Source: Paenibacillus piri | Lineage (GTDB): Bacteria > Bacillota > Bacilli > Paenibacillales > NBRC-103111 | NCBI RefSeq assembly: GCF_004354045.1 | Contig: NZ_SMRT01000008.1 | Span: forward strand, 62,001 to 126,000 | DNA length: 64,000 nt | Direction: 5' to 3' | Shown here: positions 1-7,963 of the stretch, one piece after another | How the letters are laid out: each line of letters starts with the position of its first letter | Numbering within the stretch: the first letter of the stretch is position 1 | Notes under the pieces: generated by a model | Databases searched by the model: none | What the model was told of the DNA's origin: nothing | Seen by the model: only the letters and a program-made list of their open reading frames with translations | Position numbers and translations under genes: made by a program

Positions 1-807
1 CGAGAAGTAGAAGACGTCTTTGTAGCCGAGCGTGTCGGCAATTTCCTTGACCGTCAGGTCGGTGTTCAGCAAGATGTTTTTCGCCTCCGCCGTCTTCAGC
101 CTGTGGATGTATTCGTTGAACGGGTAGCCGGTATATTCGCAGACGTTCCGCCGCAGCGTCGAAACGGAAATATGATGACGCCTGGCGATTTTCGCGGCAT
201 CGACCGGCTGGAGCAGCGAGTTGGAAATATCCTCAAGAATCTGAATCATATGCTGGGACTTCCCGTTTTCCGGGATGCGGTCAGCACTCCATATAAATTC
301 GTAGAGCAGCGATTCGAGCAATAGCGATGCGCGGTCCACATTGGCCGGGGCTCCGCTTTCCATCAGCATGAAAATACGGTCGATTTTGTTTTGCAGCGCG
401 TCATCCGTACCTGCCTGACTGACAGCTCCCGGGCGAAGCGGCCAATGTTCCAGCCATTCGTTCAGCCTCTCGCCTTCGATATTAAAATAGTACTCGTCCC
501 AATATCCGTGATCGTCCGGACCGTAATCGAACACGGCCCCCGGATAAAACCAGAACAGGCTCCCCGGTCCGACATTATGCTTCAAGCCGTGATTGACCCG
601 ATAGCTTCCTTTGCCTCCGGTAATGTACACGAGCGCCCATTTTTGGAAAGTGGCTCCGGTTCTTTGCAGCGTTCGGCCCGGCAAATGCCCGATATTGGTG
701 AGGGTTAACGATTTGAGGTTCAGCTTGCTTTTATCAACCTTGAGATCGACGATCCGGATCGGCACCGGACTGATCATCGAGTCCATGAAACTTGTTACCT
801 TGTACAT
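1..807 (-). CDS. AraC-family transcriptional regulator (C-terminus cut by window edge)
   Basis: A cytoplasmic DNA-binding regulator of the AraC/XylS family. 269 codons are visible with no stop, so the last residues lie outside the window. Residues about 1-150 form a cupin-like sensing domain. The C-terminal part has the two helix-turn-helix segments of the family: DAAKIARRHHISVSTLRR, and LTVKEIADTLGYKDVFYFS, which stops at the edge just before the usual RxFK. The start is the ATG at 805-807 behind a GGAGGG box. It is divergent from the sugar cluster beginning at 967, so it probably senses the sugar or a pathway intermediate and controls those genes; that is inference from position. The family call is firm, the ligand unknown. 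Confidence 0.9.
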   Translation of the reverse strand, partial: MYKVTSFMDSMISPVPIRIVDLKVDKSKLNLKSLTLTNIGHLPGRTLQRTGATFQKWALVYITGGKGSYRVNHGLKHNVGPGSLFWFYPGAVFDYGPDDHGYWDEYYFNIEGERLNEWLEHWPLRPGAVSQAGTDDALQNKIDRIFMLMESGAPANVDRASLLLESLLYEFIWSADRIPENGKSQHMIQILEDISNSLLQPVDAAKIARRHHISVSTLRRNVCEYTGYPFNEYIHRLKTAEAKNILLNTDLTVKEIADTLGYKDVFYFS

Positions 808-853
808 TCACCTATCCCTCCGGGGCGTGGTATGGTGGATTTATGATGTTCTT

Positions 854-891
854 TTAACGCGCTTGACGTTAAGATGCGGCTTGCACATATG
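854..891 (+). promoter_or_regulatory. Divergent promoter/operator region with a 6-bp inverted repeat
   Basis: A TTAACG (854-859) / CGTTAA (867-872) inverted repeat with a 7-bp spacer overlaps a possible -35 box TTGACG (863-868). A weak -10 candidate CATATG follows at 886-891 (17-bp spacing). It lies between the AraC-type regulator and the oxidoreductase gene and could be an operator. AraC proteins usually bind direct repeats, so the link is tentative. Confidence 0.35.
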
Positions 892-966
892 AAGCATGTC
901 TTTGCATGCAAGTCCATTGTACCTCGAAAGCGCGGTTTGCAAAACCATCGGAAAGGGACGATATTC

Positions 967-2028
967 ATGTCTAAGGTGAAAGTCGGAGTCATCGGCGCGG
1001 GATCGATATCGAACGTTCATTTAACGGCCTATGCCGCCAATCCGGACGTAGAGCTGGTTGCCGTCTGCGATCTGAACGCCGAGAGAGCCGGGAACAAGGC
1101 GGAGCAGTACGGCGCTGCCAAAACGTACACCGATTACCGTGAGCTGCTGGCCGACCCCGAGATCGAAGCTGTAAGCGTCTGCACCTGGAACAATACGCAT
1201 GCCGACATCAGCATTGCCGCGCTGGAGGCCGGCAAGCATGTGTTATGCGAAAAGCCGCTGTGCAAAACGGTAGCCGAAGCGGAGCGGGTACGGGAAGCAG
1301 TGCGGCGGACCGGCAAGCTGCTGCAGATCGGCTACGTAAGACGGTTCGGGCAAAATGTGCAAACGCTGCGCAAATTTATCGACGCCGGCGAGCTGGGCGA
1401 AATTTATTATGCGAAGGCATCCTGCCTGCGCCGTCTCGGCAATCCGGGCGGCTGGTTCGCCGACAGCGAGCGTTCGGGGGGAGGTCCGCTGATCGATCTC
1501 GGCGTTCACGTTATCGACCTGTGCTGGTATATGATGGGCAAGCCGAAGGTGAAATCGGTTAGCGGCAATACATACCGGAAGCTGAGCAACCGCGCGCATA
1601 TCGAAAATTTGAGCTTTTATAAAGCGGCCGACTATAATGCCGAGCTTAACGACGTCGAGGATTTGGCGAATGCGCTGATCCGGTTTGAAAACGGGGCTTC
1701 GCTGTTCGTCGACGTCAGCTTTACGCTGCACGCCAAAAAAGACGAGCTTTCGGTCAAAATATACGGCGAAAACGGCGGTGCGGAGATCGAGCCGGAGCTG
1801 CATATCATTACGGAAAAGCATCAAACCATTTTGAATGTGACCCCGCAGATCGACCAGCCGACCTTCAATTTTCAGGCGGGCTTCGATGCGGAAATCGCTC
1901 ATTTCGTCCAATGCTGTCAGGGCAAGGCCGAAGTGCTGAGTCCGGTAGAGGATGGAGTGGAAATGCTGAAAATTTTATGCGGCATTTATGAGTCGGCGGC
2001 TGAAGGCAAGGAAATTCATTTCGCTTGA
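967..2028 (+). CDS. Gfo/Idh/MocA family NAD(P)-dependent oxidoreductase
   Basis: A 353-residue cytoplasmic dehydrogenase of the family that oxidises or reduces sugars and inositols. The N-terminal Rossmann fold has GVIGAGSISNVHL (about 7-19), and the family's EKP motif is at about 95-97 (HVLCEKPLCK). The C-terminal substrate domain contains the GGGPLIDLGVHVIDLCWYM segment (about 175-193), with the usual D and H active-site positions. The start at 967 is chosen because GGAAAGGGA lies 8-10 nt upstream and the Rossmann fold begins at once; an earlier in-frame ATG would add an unlike leader. It is the first gene of a three-gene run with two isomerase-like genes, pointing to catabolism of an inositol-like or modified sugar. 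The substrate cannot be read from sequence. Confidence 0.92.
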   Translation: MSKVKVGVIGAGSISNVHLTAYAANPDVELVAVCDLNAERAGNKAEQYGAAKTYTDYRELLADPEIEAVSVCTWNNTHADISIAALEAGKHVLCEKPLCKTVAEAERVREAVRRTGKLLQIGYVRRFGQNVQTLRKFIDAGELGEIYYAKASCLRRLGNPGGWFADSERSGGGPLIDLGVHVIDLCWYMMGKPKVKSVSGNTYRKLSNRAHIENLSFYKAADYNAELNDVEDLANALIRFENGASLFVDVSFTLHAKKDELSVKIYGENGGAEIEPELHIITEKHQTILNVTPQIDQPTFNFQAGFDAEIAHFVQCCQGKAEVLSPVEDGVEMLKILCGIYESAAEGKEIHFA

Positions 2029-2048
2029 GCGTTGAAAGGATGGGGACG

Positions 2049-2924
2049 ATGAAGCTTACGAATAAAATCGGCGTTATTGTGGACAGCTTCGGTATCGGCG
2101 TACGGGCCGGGCTGTTGAAGGCCAGGGATGTCGGCGCCCAGGGCGTGCAAATCTATGCGGTCAAAGGGGAAATGGACCCGGCCCATTTGTCGGCTCAGGC
2201 TCGCAAGGAGCTGAAAAGCTATATCGATTCGCTCGGTCTGGAAATTTCCGCGCTATGCGGCGATTTGGGCGGGCATGGCTTCCAGGACCGCAAGGCGAAC
2301 GCCGAGAAGATCGAGAAATCGAAGCGGATTCTCGATTTGGCGATGGAGCTGGGCACGAACATCGTAACGACGCATATCGGCATTGTGCCGGACGATAAGG
2401 GACATGAGGTTTACGACGCGATGCAAACCGCCTGCGAGGAGCTGAGCAACTATGCGCGGAGCATGGATGCTTATTTTGCGATCGAAACGGGTCCGGAGCG
2501 GGCGGCGCATTTGAAAAGCTTTTTGGACTCGCTGACCGCGAACGGCGTATCCGTCAACTTCGACCCGGCCAACATGGTGATGGTGACGGGCGACGACCCG
2601 GTACAGGGCGTGCGTATATTGAAGGATTATATCGTTCACACCCATGTGAAGGACGGGGTACGGCTGCGCGAGGTCGATCCGAAGGACATTTACGGTTTTC
2701 TCGGCCATCACAAGATGGAACATGAAAAAATCGCCGAAATGGCTTCCGCGGGCGAAGCTTTCCGGGAAGTGCCTTTGGGCGAAGGCAAGGTACCGTTCGC
2801 CGACTATTTCGCGGCACTGCAGGAAATCGGTTATACCGGCTATTTGACGATTGAACGGGAAGTGGGCGACCAGCCCGAAACGGATATCCGCAAAGCGGTC
2901 GCTTTTATTCAAGCTTATAAATAA
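2049..2924 (+). CDS. Sugar phosphate isomerase/epimerase (xylose-isomerase-like TIM barrel)
   Basis: A 291-residue protein of the AP-endonuclease-2/xylose-isomerase-like TIM-barrel superfamily, which interconverts keto sugars or inosose-type compounds using a divalent metal. Likely metal ligands sit in four segments: AIETGPE, NFDPANM, HTHVKDG and LTIERE. A conserved PLGEGKVPF turn precedes the last strand. ATG 2049 is preferred because AAAGGA ends 8 nt upstream; an in-frame ATG at 2040 and a TTG at 2025 are possible. It begins 20 nt after the oxidoreductase stop, so the two are co-transcribed. Together with the next gene it suggests a dehydrogenase-isomerase route, as in inositol-type pathways (inference). 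Confidence 0.88.
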   Translation: MKLTNKIGVIVDSFGIGVRAGLLKARDVGAQGVQIYAVKGEMDPAHLSAQARKELKSYIDSLGLEISALCGDLGGHGFQDRKANAEKIEKSKRILDLAMELGTNIVTTHIGIVPDDKGHEVYDAMQTACEELSNYARSMDAYFAIETGPERAAHLKSFLDSLTANGVSVNFDPANMVMVTGDDPVQGVRILKDYIVHTHVKDGVRLREVDPKDIYGFLGHHKMEHEKIAEMASAGEAFREVPLGEGKVPFADYFAALQEIGYTGYLTIEREVGDQPETDIRKAVAFIQAYK

Positions 2925-2946
2925 TCGTAACGGGAGTGGCTGTCTG

Positions 2947-3786
2947 ATGAACATTGCGTTAAGCGTATGGAGCTGCCATCAAAACATGTACGATCGAGCC
3001 TGGTCCAATGCCGACTTTATCGATTTCGTCGGGACGACGAAGGCTGACGGCGTGGAGCTGTTAAGCATGTTTTGGAATACCGATACCGATCTCCCCCAGG
3101 TGGAGGCTGCGCTGCAAAGGAACGGCCTGAAGCTGGCCTGCTTCGGCGCCTGCAACAATTTGGCCGAGCGGGATGAACTGAAACGCCGTGCGCAGGTGCA
3201 GGACATCCTGACCAGCGTGGATATGGCCGATCGGCTGGGCGCCAAGGCGGTGCGTATTTTTTCCGGCGACCGTTCGGAGGGACTTACCTTTGACGAGGCC
3301 AAAGTATGGATCATCGCCGGGTTGAAGGAAGCGGCGGCTTACGCGGAGAAGAAAGGGATTGCGCTTTGTCTGGAAAATCACGGACATTTCGCAGGCAAAG
3401 CAAGCCAGGTCGCGGATATTATCCGCGAGGTCGGGTCCCCGGCGCTGCGCAGCACGTTCGATACCGGCAACTTCCTGCTTGTGGACGAAAATCCGAGCAC
3501 GGCCATCGGGCAGCTTCTGCCCTTGGTGAGTCATGTGCATTTGAAAGATTTCAAACATATTGCGGCTGGAGCGGAGCAGGGCAGAACGTACACGTCGCTG
3601 AGCGGGGCGGTTTATGCCGGCAAAGCGCCGGGAGAAGGCGATGTCGACCTTCCGTTTATTTTGTCGCAGCTGAAGGGAGCCGGCTATGAGGGCTGGCTGG
3701 CAGTCGAGTACGAAGGCAATGAAGACCAGCAGACGGCGTCGGCCCGATCGATTGAAAATTTGCGCAGTCTCTTGCAACAGGCATAA
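2947..3786 (+). CDS. Second sugar phosphate isomerase/epimerase (TIM barrel)
   Basis: A 279-residue member of the same TIM-barrel superfamily as its upstream neighbour but clearly divergent from it. Metal and substrate segments visible are CLENHGHF, STFDTGNF, HVHLKDF, APGEGDVDLPF and AVEYEG. The start at 2947 follows AACGGGAGTGG, 22 nt after the previous stop, which supports a three-gene operon ending at the terminator at 3813-3840. Having two different isomerases in one cluster suggests two successive keto-sugar rearrangements, or two anomers handled separately. Exact reactions are unknown. Confidence 0.88.
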   Translation: MNIALSVWSCHQNMYDRAWSNADFIDFVGTTKADGVELLSMFWNTDTDLPQVEAALQRNGLKLACFGACNNLAERDELKRRAQVQDILTSVDMADRLGAKAVRIFSGDRSEGLTFDEAKVWIIAGLKEAAAYAEKKGIALCLENHGHFAGKASQVADIIREVGSPALRSTFDTGNFLLVDENPSTAIGQLLPLVSHVHLKDFKHIAAGAEQGRTYTSLSGAVYAGKAPGEGDVDLPFILSQLKGAGYEGWLAVEYEGNEDQQTASARSIENLRSLLQQA

Positions 3787-3812
3787 GCGAAGCGAGATAT
3801 TGGTTCAACTAT

Positions 3813-3840
3813 CCCGGTGTATACAAGCGCCGGGTTTTTT
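3813..3840 (+). terminator. Rho-independent terminator of the sugar cluster
   Basis: Stem CCCGG / CCGGG around a TGTATACA-containing loop, followed by TTTTTT. It lies 27 nt past the isomerase stop codon. A dispersed repeat begins immediately after it. Confidence 0.8.
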
Positions 3841-3927
3841 GTGTTGAGCAGAAAGTAAAAGCACTTAACTTTGTTCCTCGCAACCTTGGCAACTACGCTC
3901 ATCCTTGAGTACGGCGCAGCCGGTTTT
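3841..3927 (+). repeat. Dispersed terminator-associated repeat, copy 1
   Basis: Divergent copy of the short interspersed repeat seen ten times in this window. It has the GAAAGTAAAAG leader, CAACCTTGGCAACTACGC, a weak ATCCTTGAGTAC centre and GGCGCAGCCGG. It begins directly after the T-tract of the preceding terminator. The rest of the gap to 4132 holds only the AT-rich upstream region and GGAGGG box of the next gene. Confidence 0.65.
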
Positions 3928-4132
3928 TTGCGGAAATGAATCGGCGCGGATGCAGGAAGAACGGCACGTCAAAACAGGGCTGCTTAAAAAGCTGTCCAAA
4001 GAAATCCTTGCTTTCGATGTAACGGACAACGGGTCGAATTGTAAAAAATAATTCATGCATACGATCGGCAAGTCTCCCATATAGTCTAGTAGTTGTTGAA
4101 AAATTTCATAGATTAATGCGGAGGGATCCATC

Positions 4133-5572
4133 ATGCCTAGCCTGCTTCATGTTCATCGGTTTCGACGGATCGGTCTTATCGTCAGTTTTGTGCTAGTCGC
4201 GTTAATCCTTTTGCAACCGATTTCTAACTCCAGCGCATTCGCAGCCTCTGCGGACAACGAAGCTGCGCAGCGGCAAGAAATTTACGGGCAGCTGCAAGCC
4301 GGGAAGCGGATTTGGGCCGATAAAGACTATGCGAAACCGGATCAGCCGACGGTTTACTTAACGTTTGACGACGGGCCGAGCAAGCTGACGGACGGTGTGC
4401 TGAACATTTTGCGGGAAGAAGGAGTGCCGGCGACTTTTTTCATGCTGGGCGAGCAGGTGAAAGCTTATCCCGAGCAGGTGAAGCAGGTCGTCAAGGACGG
4501 GCATGCGATCGGCAATCATACGTACAATCATAAATATACGGAGCTTTACAGCAGTGTGCAGACGTTTTGGAATCAAATCCAGCAGACGGAACTAGCATTA
4601 GAGGAAACCGCGGGAGTAAAAACCGCGTTAATTCGCGCGCCCGGAGGGACGTTCGGCAACTTTGACGCGTTTTATTTTTACTATTTGGATCAGGCGGGTT
4701 ACGAAGTATATGACTGGAACATCGACAGCGGGGATTCCGCAAGAGTGGGCGTGCCGGCGGCGGAAATTGTCCGAAAAGTGAAAAACAGCCCTCTTGCGCA
4801 CGAGGTCATCGTACTGATGCATGACGGGACGGGGCATGTGCAGACGGTCAAAGCGCTGCCGGAAATTATCCGTTATTTCAAAGACGAGGGCTATGCGTTC
4901 GCCCCGCTCGGCCCGCAGGTGCAGCCGGTGCATTTCTCGGCAGGCAAAATGAAATGGAGCCGGTCTGTTTCGCCTGCGCTGCATGCCGGCTTGACGCTTG
5001 AGGCCGATCAGCACAGACTGGCTTGGGAGCAGGACATTATGCGGCAGCAGGCTCACGAACGGCAGATTGGCGGCGCACAGATGGAGAATAATCCCGGCGT
5101 GGCGCTGAATGCGGTATGGATGCGCGACAGTCTTGCCGCCAGCCTTGCTTCGACAAAGCCGCCGGTGCCTTCCGAGCCGCTTGAGGTTACGCTGGACGGC
5201 GGCAAGCTGCTGCTGGAGCCGAACGAGTACCGGCTGAAGGACGGCCATTATCAGGTGCCGGTGCGCAAGCTGATGGAAGCGATGGGCGGGCGGACGGAGT
5301 GGCATGCGGATCGGCGCACGGCATCCGTTCAGTACGGCTTCCGCGTACTCGATTATGATCTTATGCGCTACGAACTGCGTGTAATTCAGGGGATGAAGCG
5401 GACCGTTTATCATTTGCCGCAGATGGAGCTGCTGGATGGGACGCTGTATGTGCCGCTTCGGACCACGATAGAGCTATTGGGCAACCGGGTTGAGTCTTAC
5501 GAGAAAGATCAGGGCCGGCTTCAGGTCAAGGCGGCTCTTACCGGCGGATATATGCTCCCGTACGGATTTTAG
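4133..5572 (+). CDS. Secreted polysaccharide deacetylase (NodB) with C-terminal copper-amine-oxidase-like stalk domain
   Basis: A 479-residue exported hydrolase that removes acetyl groups from an extracellular or cell-wall glycan. Residues 1-38 form a signal peptide (basic start, hydrophobic core, AFAA). The NodB homology domain has all five motifs: TFDDGPS (77-83), GNHTYNH (127-133) with the two metal-binding histidines, RAPGGT, DWNIDSGD and LMHDG. The C-terminal 120 residues (LEVTLDGGKLL to LQVKAAL) match the Cu_amine_oxidN1-like domain common in Paenibacillus surface proteins; it probably positions the enzyme in the wall. ATG 4133 follows GGAGGG. The gene stands alone with 164 nt before the next operon. 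Peptidoglycan is the likeliest substrate, but chitin-like polymers cannot be excluded. Confidence 0.92.
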   Translation: MPSLLHVHRFRRIGLIVSFVLVALILLQPISNSSAFAASADNEAAQRQEIYGQLQAGKRIWADKDYAKPDQPTVYLTFDDGPSKLTDGVLNILREEGVPATFFMLGEQVKAYPEQVKQVVKDGHAIGNHTYNHKYTELYSSVQTFWNQIQQTELALEETAGVKTALIRAPGGTFGNFDAFYFYYLDQAGYEVYDWNIDSGDSARVGVPAAEIVRKVKNSPLAHEVIVLMHDGTGHVQTVKALPEIIRYFKDEGYAFAPLGPQVQPVHFSAGKMKWSRSVSPALHAGLTLEADQHRLAWEQDIMRQQAHERQIGGAQMENNPGVALNAVWMRDSLAASLASTKPPVPSEPLEVTLDGGKLLLEPNEYRLKDGHYQVPVRKLMEAMGGRTEWHADRRTASVQYGFRVLDYDLMRYELRVIQGMKRTVYHLPQMELLDGTLYVPLRTTIELLGNRVESYEKDQGRLQVKAALTGGYMLPYGF

Positions 5573-5736
5573 CGCCGTAAGCGGTGGGTCTCACTCCTGA
5601 ATCGGAACACATCGGCAGTTTGGGCATGACCTTCGTTCGCAGCGCATGATCTGCCGGAATTCTAGCAGCGGGGTCTAAAGCGGCTGCGCCATGGAAATAC
5701 TAGAATCATAGAGTAGTACTATGAGGAGGTATTTCA

Positions 5737-6714
5737 ATGCAGGTGCATTCATCTTACTTCGACAAGCCGCAGGAACTGTTGGAACGAATCGTCGCGCAAA
5801 TGGAAAAAGTGATTATCGGCAAGCGAGAGGTTATTGAGCAATTGTTAGTCGCGCTTTTATGCGGAGGGCATGTGCTGTTGGAGGACGTTCCCGGCGTCGG
5901 CAAGACGATGCTTGTCCGAACGCTGGCGAGAACGATCGATTGCAGCTTTAAACGGATTCAATGTACGCCCGATTTGCTGCCGTCCGATTTGACAGGCAGC
6001 AGTATATACAACCAGCAGACGGCCAAATTCGAATTTCGCCCCGGGCCGCTTATGGCAAACCTGATTTTGGCCGACGAGTTGAATCGGACCTCACCCCGGA
6101 CGCAGGCCGCACTGCTTGAGGCGATGGAGGAAAAGCGGGTCACGGTGGATGGGGAGACGCATGCGCTGCCGGAGCCATTTTTCCTGATGGCGACGCAAAA
6201 TCCGTTCGAATTCGAGGGTACCTTTCCGCTGCCTGAAGCGCAGCTGGACCGGTTTTTCATGAAGCTCAGGCTCGGCTATCCTGCGCCCAAGGATGAGATG
6301 GAGCTGCTCAACCGGGTCGTGGAACGGCATCCGCTTGCCCAGCTCAGGCCATTGCTGCTGCCGGAGGAATTTATGGCGCTGCAGAAGGATGCGCAGCGCG
6401 TCCATGTCGACGACACGATCAAAGGCTATATCGTGCAGCTGTCTGCGGCTACGCGGGAGCATGCCGATGTGACGCTCGGCGTCAGTCCGCGCGCTTCGAT
6501 CGCTTTGATGCGGGCGGCTCAGGCGCGTGCTTACTTATCCGGCCGCGGCTACGTCATCCCCGACGACGTCAAGCAGCTGGCGGTTCCGGTGCTGGCTCAC
6601 CGGCTGCTGCTTGCGCCGGATGCGGAGCTGGCTTACCGGAGCCGGGAAGAGGTAATGGGCGGTATCGCCGCAGCCGCCCCGATTCCGGCAAGGCGCTATG
6701 CGCCGGCGCAGTAG
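5737..6714 (+). CDS. MoxR-family AAA+ ATPase
   Basis: A 325-residue AAA+ ATPase of the MoxR subfamily, a chaperone-like enzyme that acts on or matures partner proteins. Walker A is VPGVGKTM (51-58), Walker B LILADELNR (109-116), sensor 1 ATQNPFEFEGTFPLPEAQLD (about 152-171); the C-terminal AAA lid follows. The start follows a GAGGAGGT box. It is the first gene of a MoxR-DUF58-transglutaminase operon, a common arrangement; the DUF58 gene begins 10 nt after this stop. The client protein is not known, but the DUF58 partner is the usual candidate. Confidence 0.93.
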   Translation: MQVHSSYFDKPQELLERIVAQMEKVIIGKREVIEQLLVALLCGGHVLLEDVPGVGKTMLVRTLARTIDCSFKRIQCTPDLLPSDLTGSSIYNQQTAKFEFRPGPLMANLILADELNRTSPRTQAALLEAMEEKRVTVDGETHALPEPFFLMATQNPFEFEGTFPLPEAQLDRFFMKLRLGYPAPKDEMELLNRVVERHPLAQLRPLLLPEEFMALQKDAQRVHVDDTIKGYIVQLSAATREHADVTLGVSPRASIALMRAAQARAYLSGRGYVIPDDVKQLAVPVLAHRLLLAPDAELAYRSREEVMGGIAAAAPIPARRYAPAQ

Positions 6715-6724
6715 GTGGTGCATC

Positions 6725-7963
6725 ATGCTGCCTAATGCGGTTTATATGATGGTGCTGCTTTTGTGCGGCGCGGCCGGCGGGTTATGGGGGATTAACGGGG
6801 GCGGACGTTCGGCGTGGCTGTGCATGTACGGCGCTGGCTTACTGCTCGTTTATTTGGGTACGGTATATCGGAGCATGCCTCGACGGCTCCAGGCGAAGCG
6901 GCATATGGCGCATTCGCGCTGCTGGAGCGGGGAGCCGACAGACATGGAGCTGAGTCTCCGGCTTCGCCCGTTCTGGCTTCCGGTTCCTTCGACGTGGCTG
7001 ACGGTCGAAGAGGTATGGAGACATGCCGGAAACGGCCAGCCGGTCGTGCTGCGTGAAACGGGTCGCCCGACCGTATCCGGCGCGGCTAAGCTGTCATTGG
7101 CTTTGCCCGGTTTGCCGCGCGGGCTGTACCGGCTGGAGACGATGACGGTCAGCCTGAGCGATGCTTTCGGGCTGCTGTGCATCCGGCGTCCGGCCGAGAC
7201 GGGACAGCACGAGCTGCTGGTGCTGCCAAAGCCGCTGCCGCTGCAGCCGGCGCTGGACGGCGCGGGCGGCGAGCTGCCGCATCAACGCCGGCAGCCGCAC
7301 CTGCAGCGGCAGGCCGCGTCCCCGTTTATATACGGGACGCGGCCCTTCGCGCCGGGGGATCCGCTTAACCGGATCCATTGGCGCGCAACCGCGCGCGCGG
7401 GTGCGCTGCGCGCGAAGGAGACGGAGCAGCCCGGCGCCGACCGGCTGCTCATTTGCCTGGACGCGGCCAGGGGCCGTTCGAACGCGGCTGCGTTCGAAGC
7501 GGCGGTCGAGGCCGCGGCGGGGCTGGCCAAGCGCGCGCTCGAGCTTGGCGTTGCCGTGCGTCTTGCCGCATGCGACCGGCAAGGCAGCATGGGAGAGGCG
7601 CAGACGGCTTCGCGCCTCCCCGGGCTGCTTCGGCTGCTCGCGCTGCTGCCGTGCGACGGCGCCCGTCCCTTGGCGGCGCTGGTGCAGCGCGAGACGCAGC
7701 ATCAGCGCCCCGGGACCGCAGTCGCCATTATCACGGCGGAGCCGGATGAGCAGCTGCTGCGTCTGCTGTGCCGGCTGCGTTCGCGCGCCGTGCAGCTCGT
7801 GTACGTCAACGGCGCAGCGGAGTCTGGCGCCGTGCAGCAATGGCGGCGGCAGACCGAGGCCGCCGGCTGCAACTTTATGGCGGTGGGTGCGGTTGTCCGC
7901 GCCGCCGCCGAAGGGGGTGATGGCGATGCCGCGGATGCCGATCGACCCGCCGCCGTCGTCTAA
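6725..7963 (+). CDS. DUF58 domain membrane-anchored protein
   Basis: A 412-residue protein with two N-terminal membrane helices (about 1-50) and a long region carrying the DUF58 signature YGTRPFAPGDPLNRIHWRAT (about 203-222), followed by a vWA-like fold. DUF58 proteins are the regular partners of MoxR ATPases, with no defined enzymatic role. ATG 6725 is chosen because TAGGTGGTG precedes it; an in-frame ATG at 6698 would lie inside moxR. Its 3' end overlaps the transglutaminase gene by 38 nt. Composition is extremely GC-rich with long open frames on both strands, but only this frame encodes the conserved domain. Confidence 0.88.
   Translation: MLPNAVYMMVLLLCGAAGGLWGINGGGRSAWLCMYGAGLLLVYLGTVYRSMPRRLQAKRHMAHSRCWSGEPTDMELSLRLRPFWLPVPSTWLTVEEVWRHAGNGQPVVLRETGRPTVSGAAKLSLALPGLPRGLYRLETMTVSLSDAFGLLCIRRPAETGQHELLVLPKPLPLQPALDGAGGELPHQRRQPHLQRQAASPFIYGTRPFAPGDPLNRIHWRATARAGALRAKETEQPGADRLLICLDAARGRSNAAAFEAAVEAAAGLAKRALELGVAVRLAACDRQGSMGEAQTASRLPGLLRLLALLPCDGARPLAALVQRETQHQRPGTAVAIITAEPDEQLLRLLCRLRSRAVQLVYVNGAAESGAVQQWRRQTEAAGCNFMAVGAVVRAAAEGGDGDAADADRPAAVV

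Noticed and set aside
3865..4134. 89-codon - strand frame in the gap before the deacetylase
   Set aside because: No ribosome binding site, and it runs over a dispersed repeat and the start of the next gene.
7161..7925. 5' extension of the transglutaminase frame through the DUF58 gene
   Set aside because: The extension is arginine/cysteine-rich GC noise; the ribosome binding site and membrane domain place the start at 7926.
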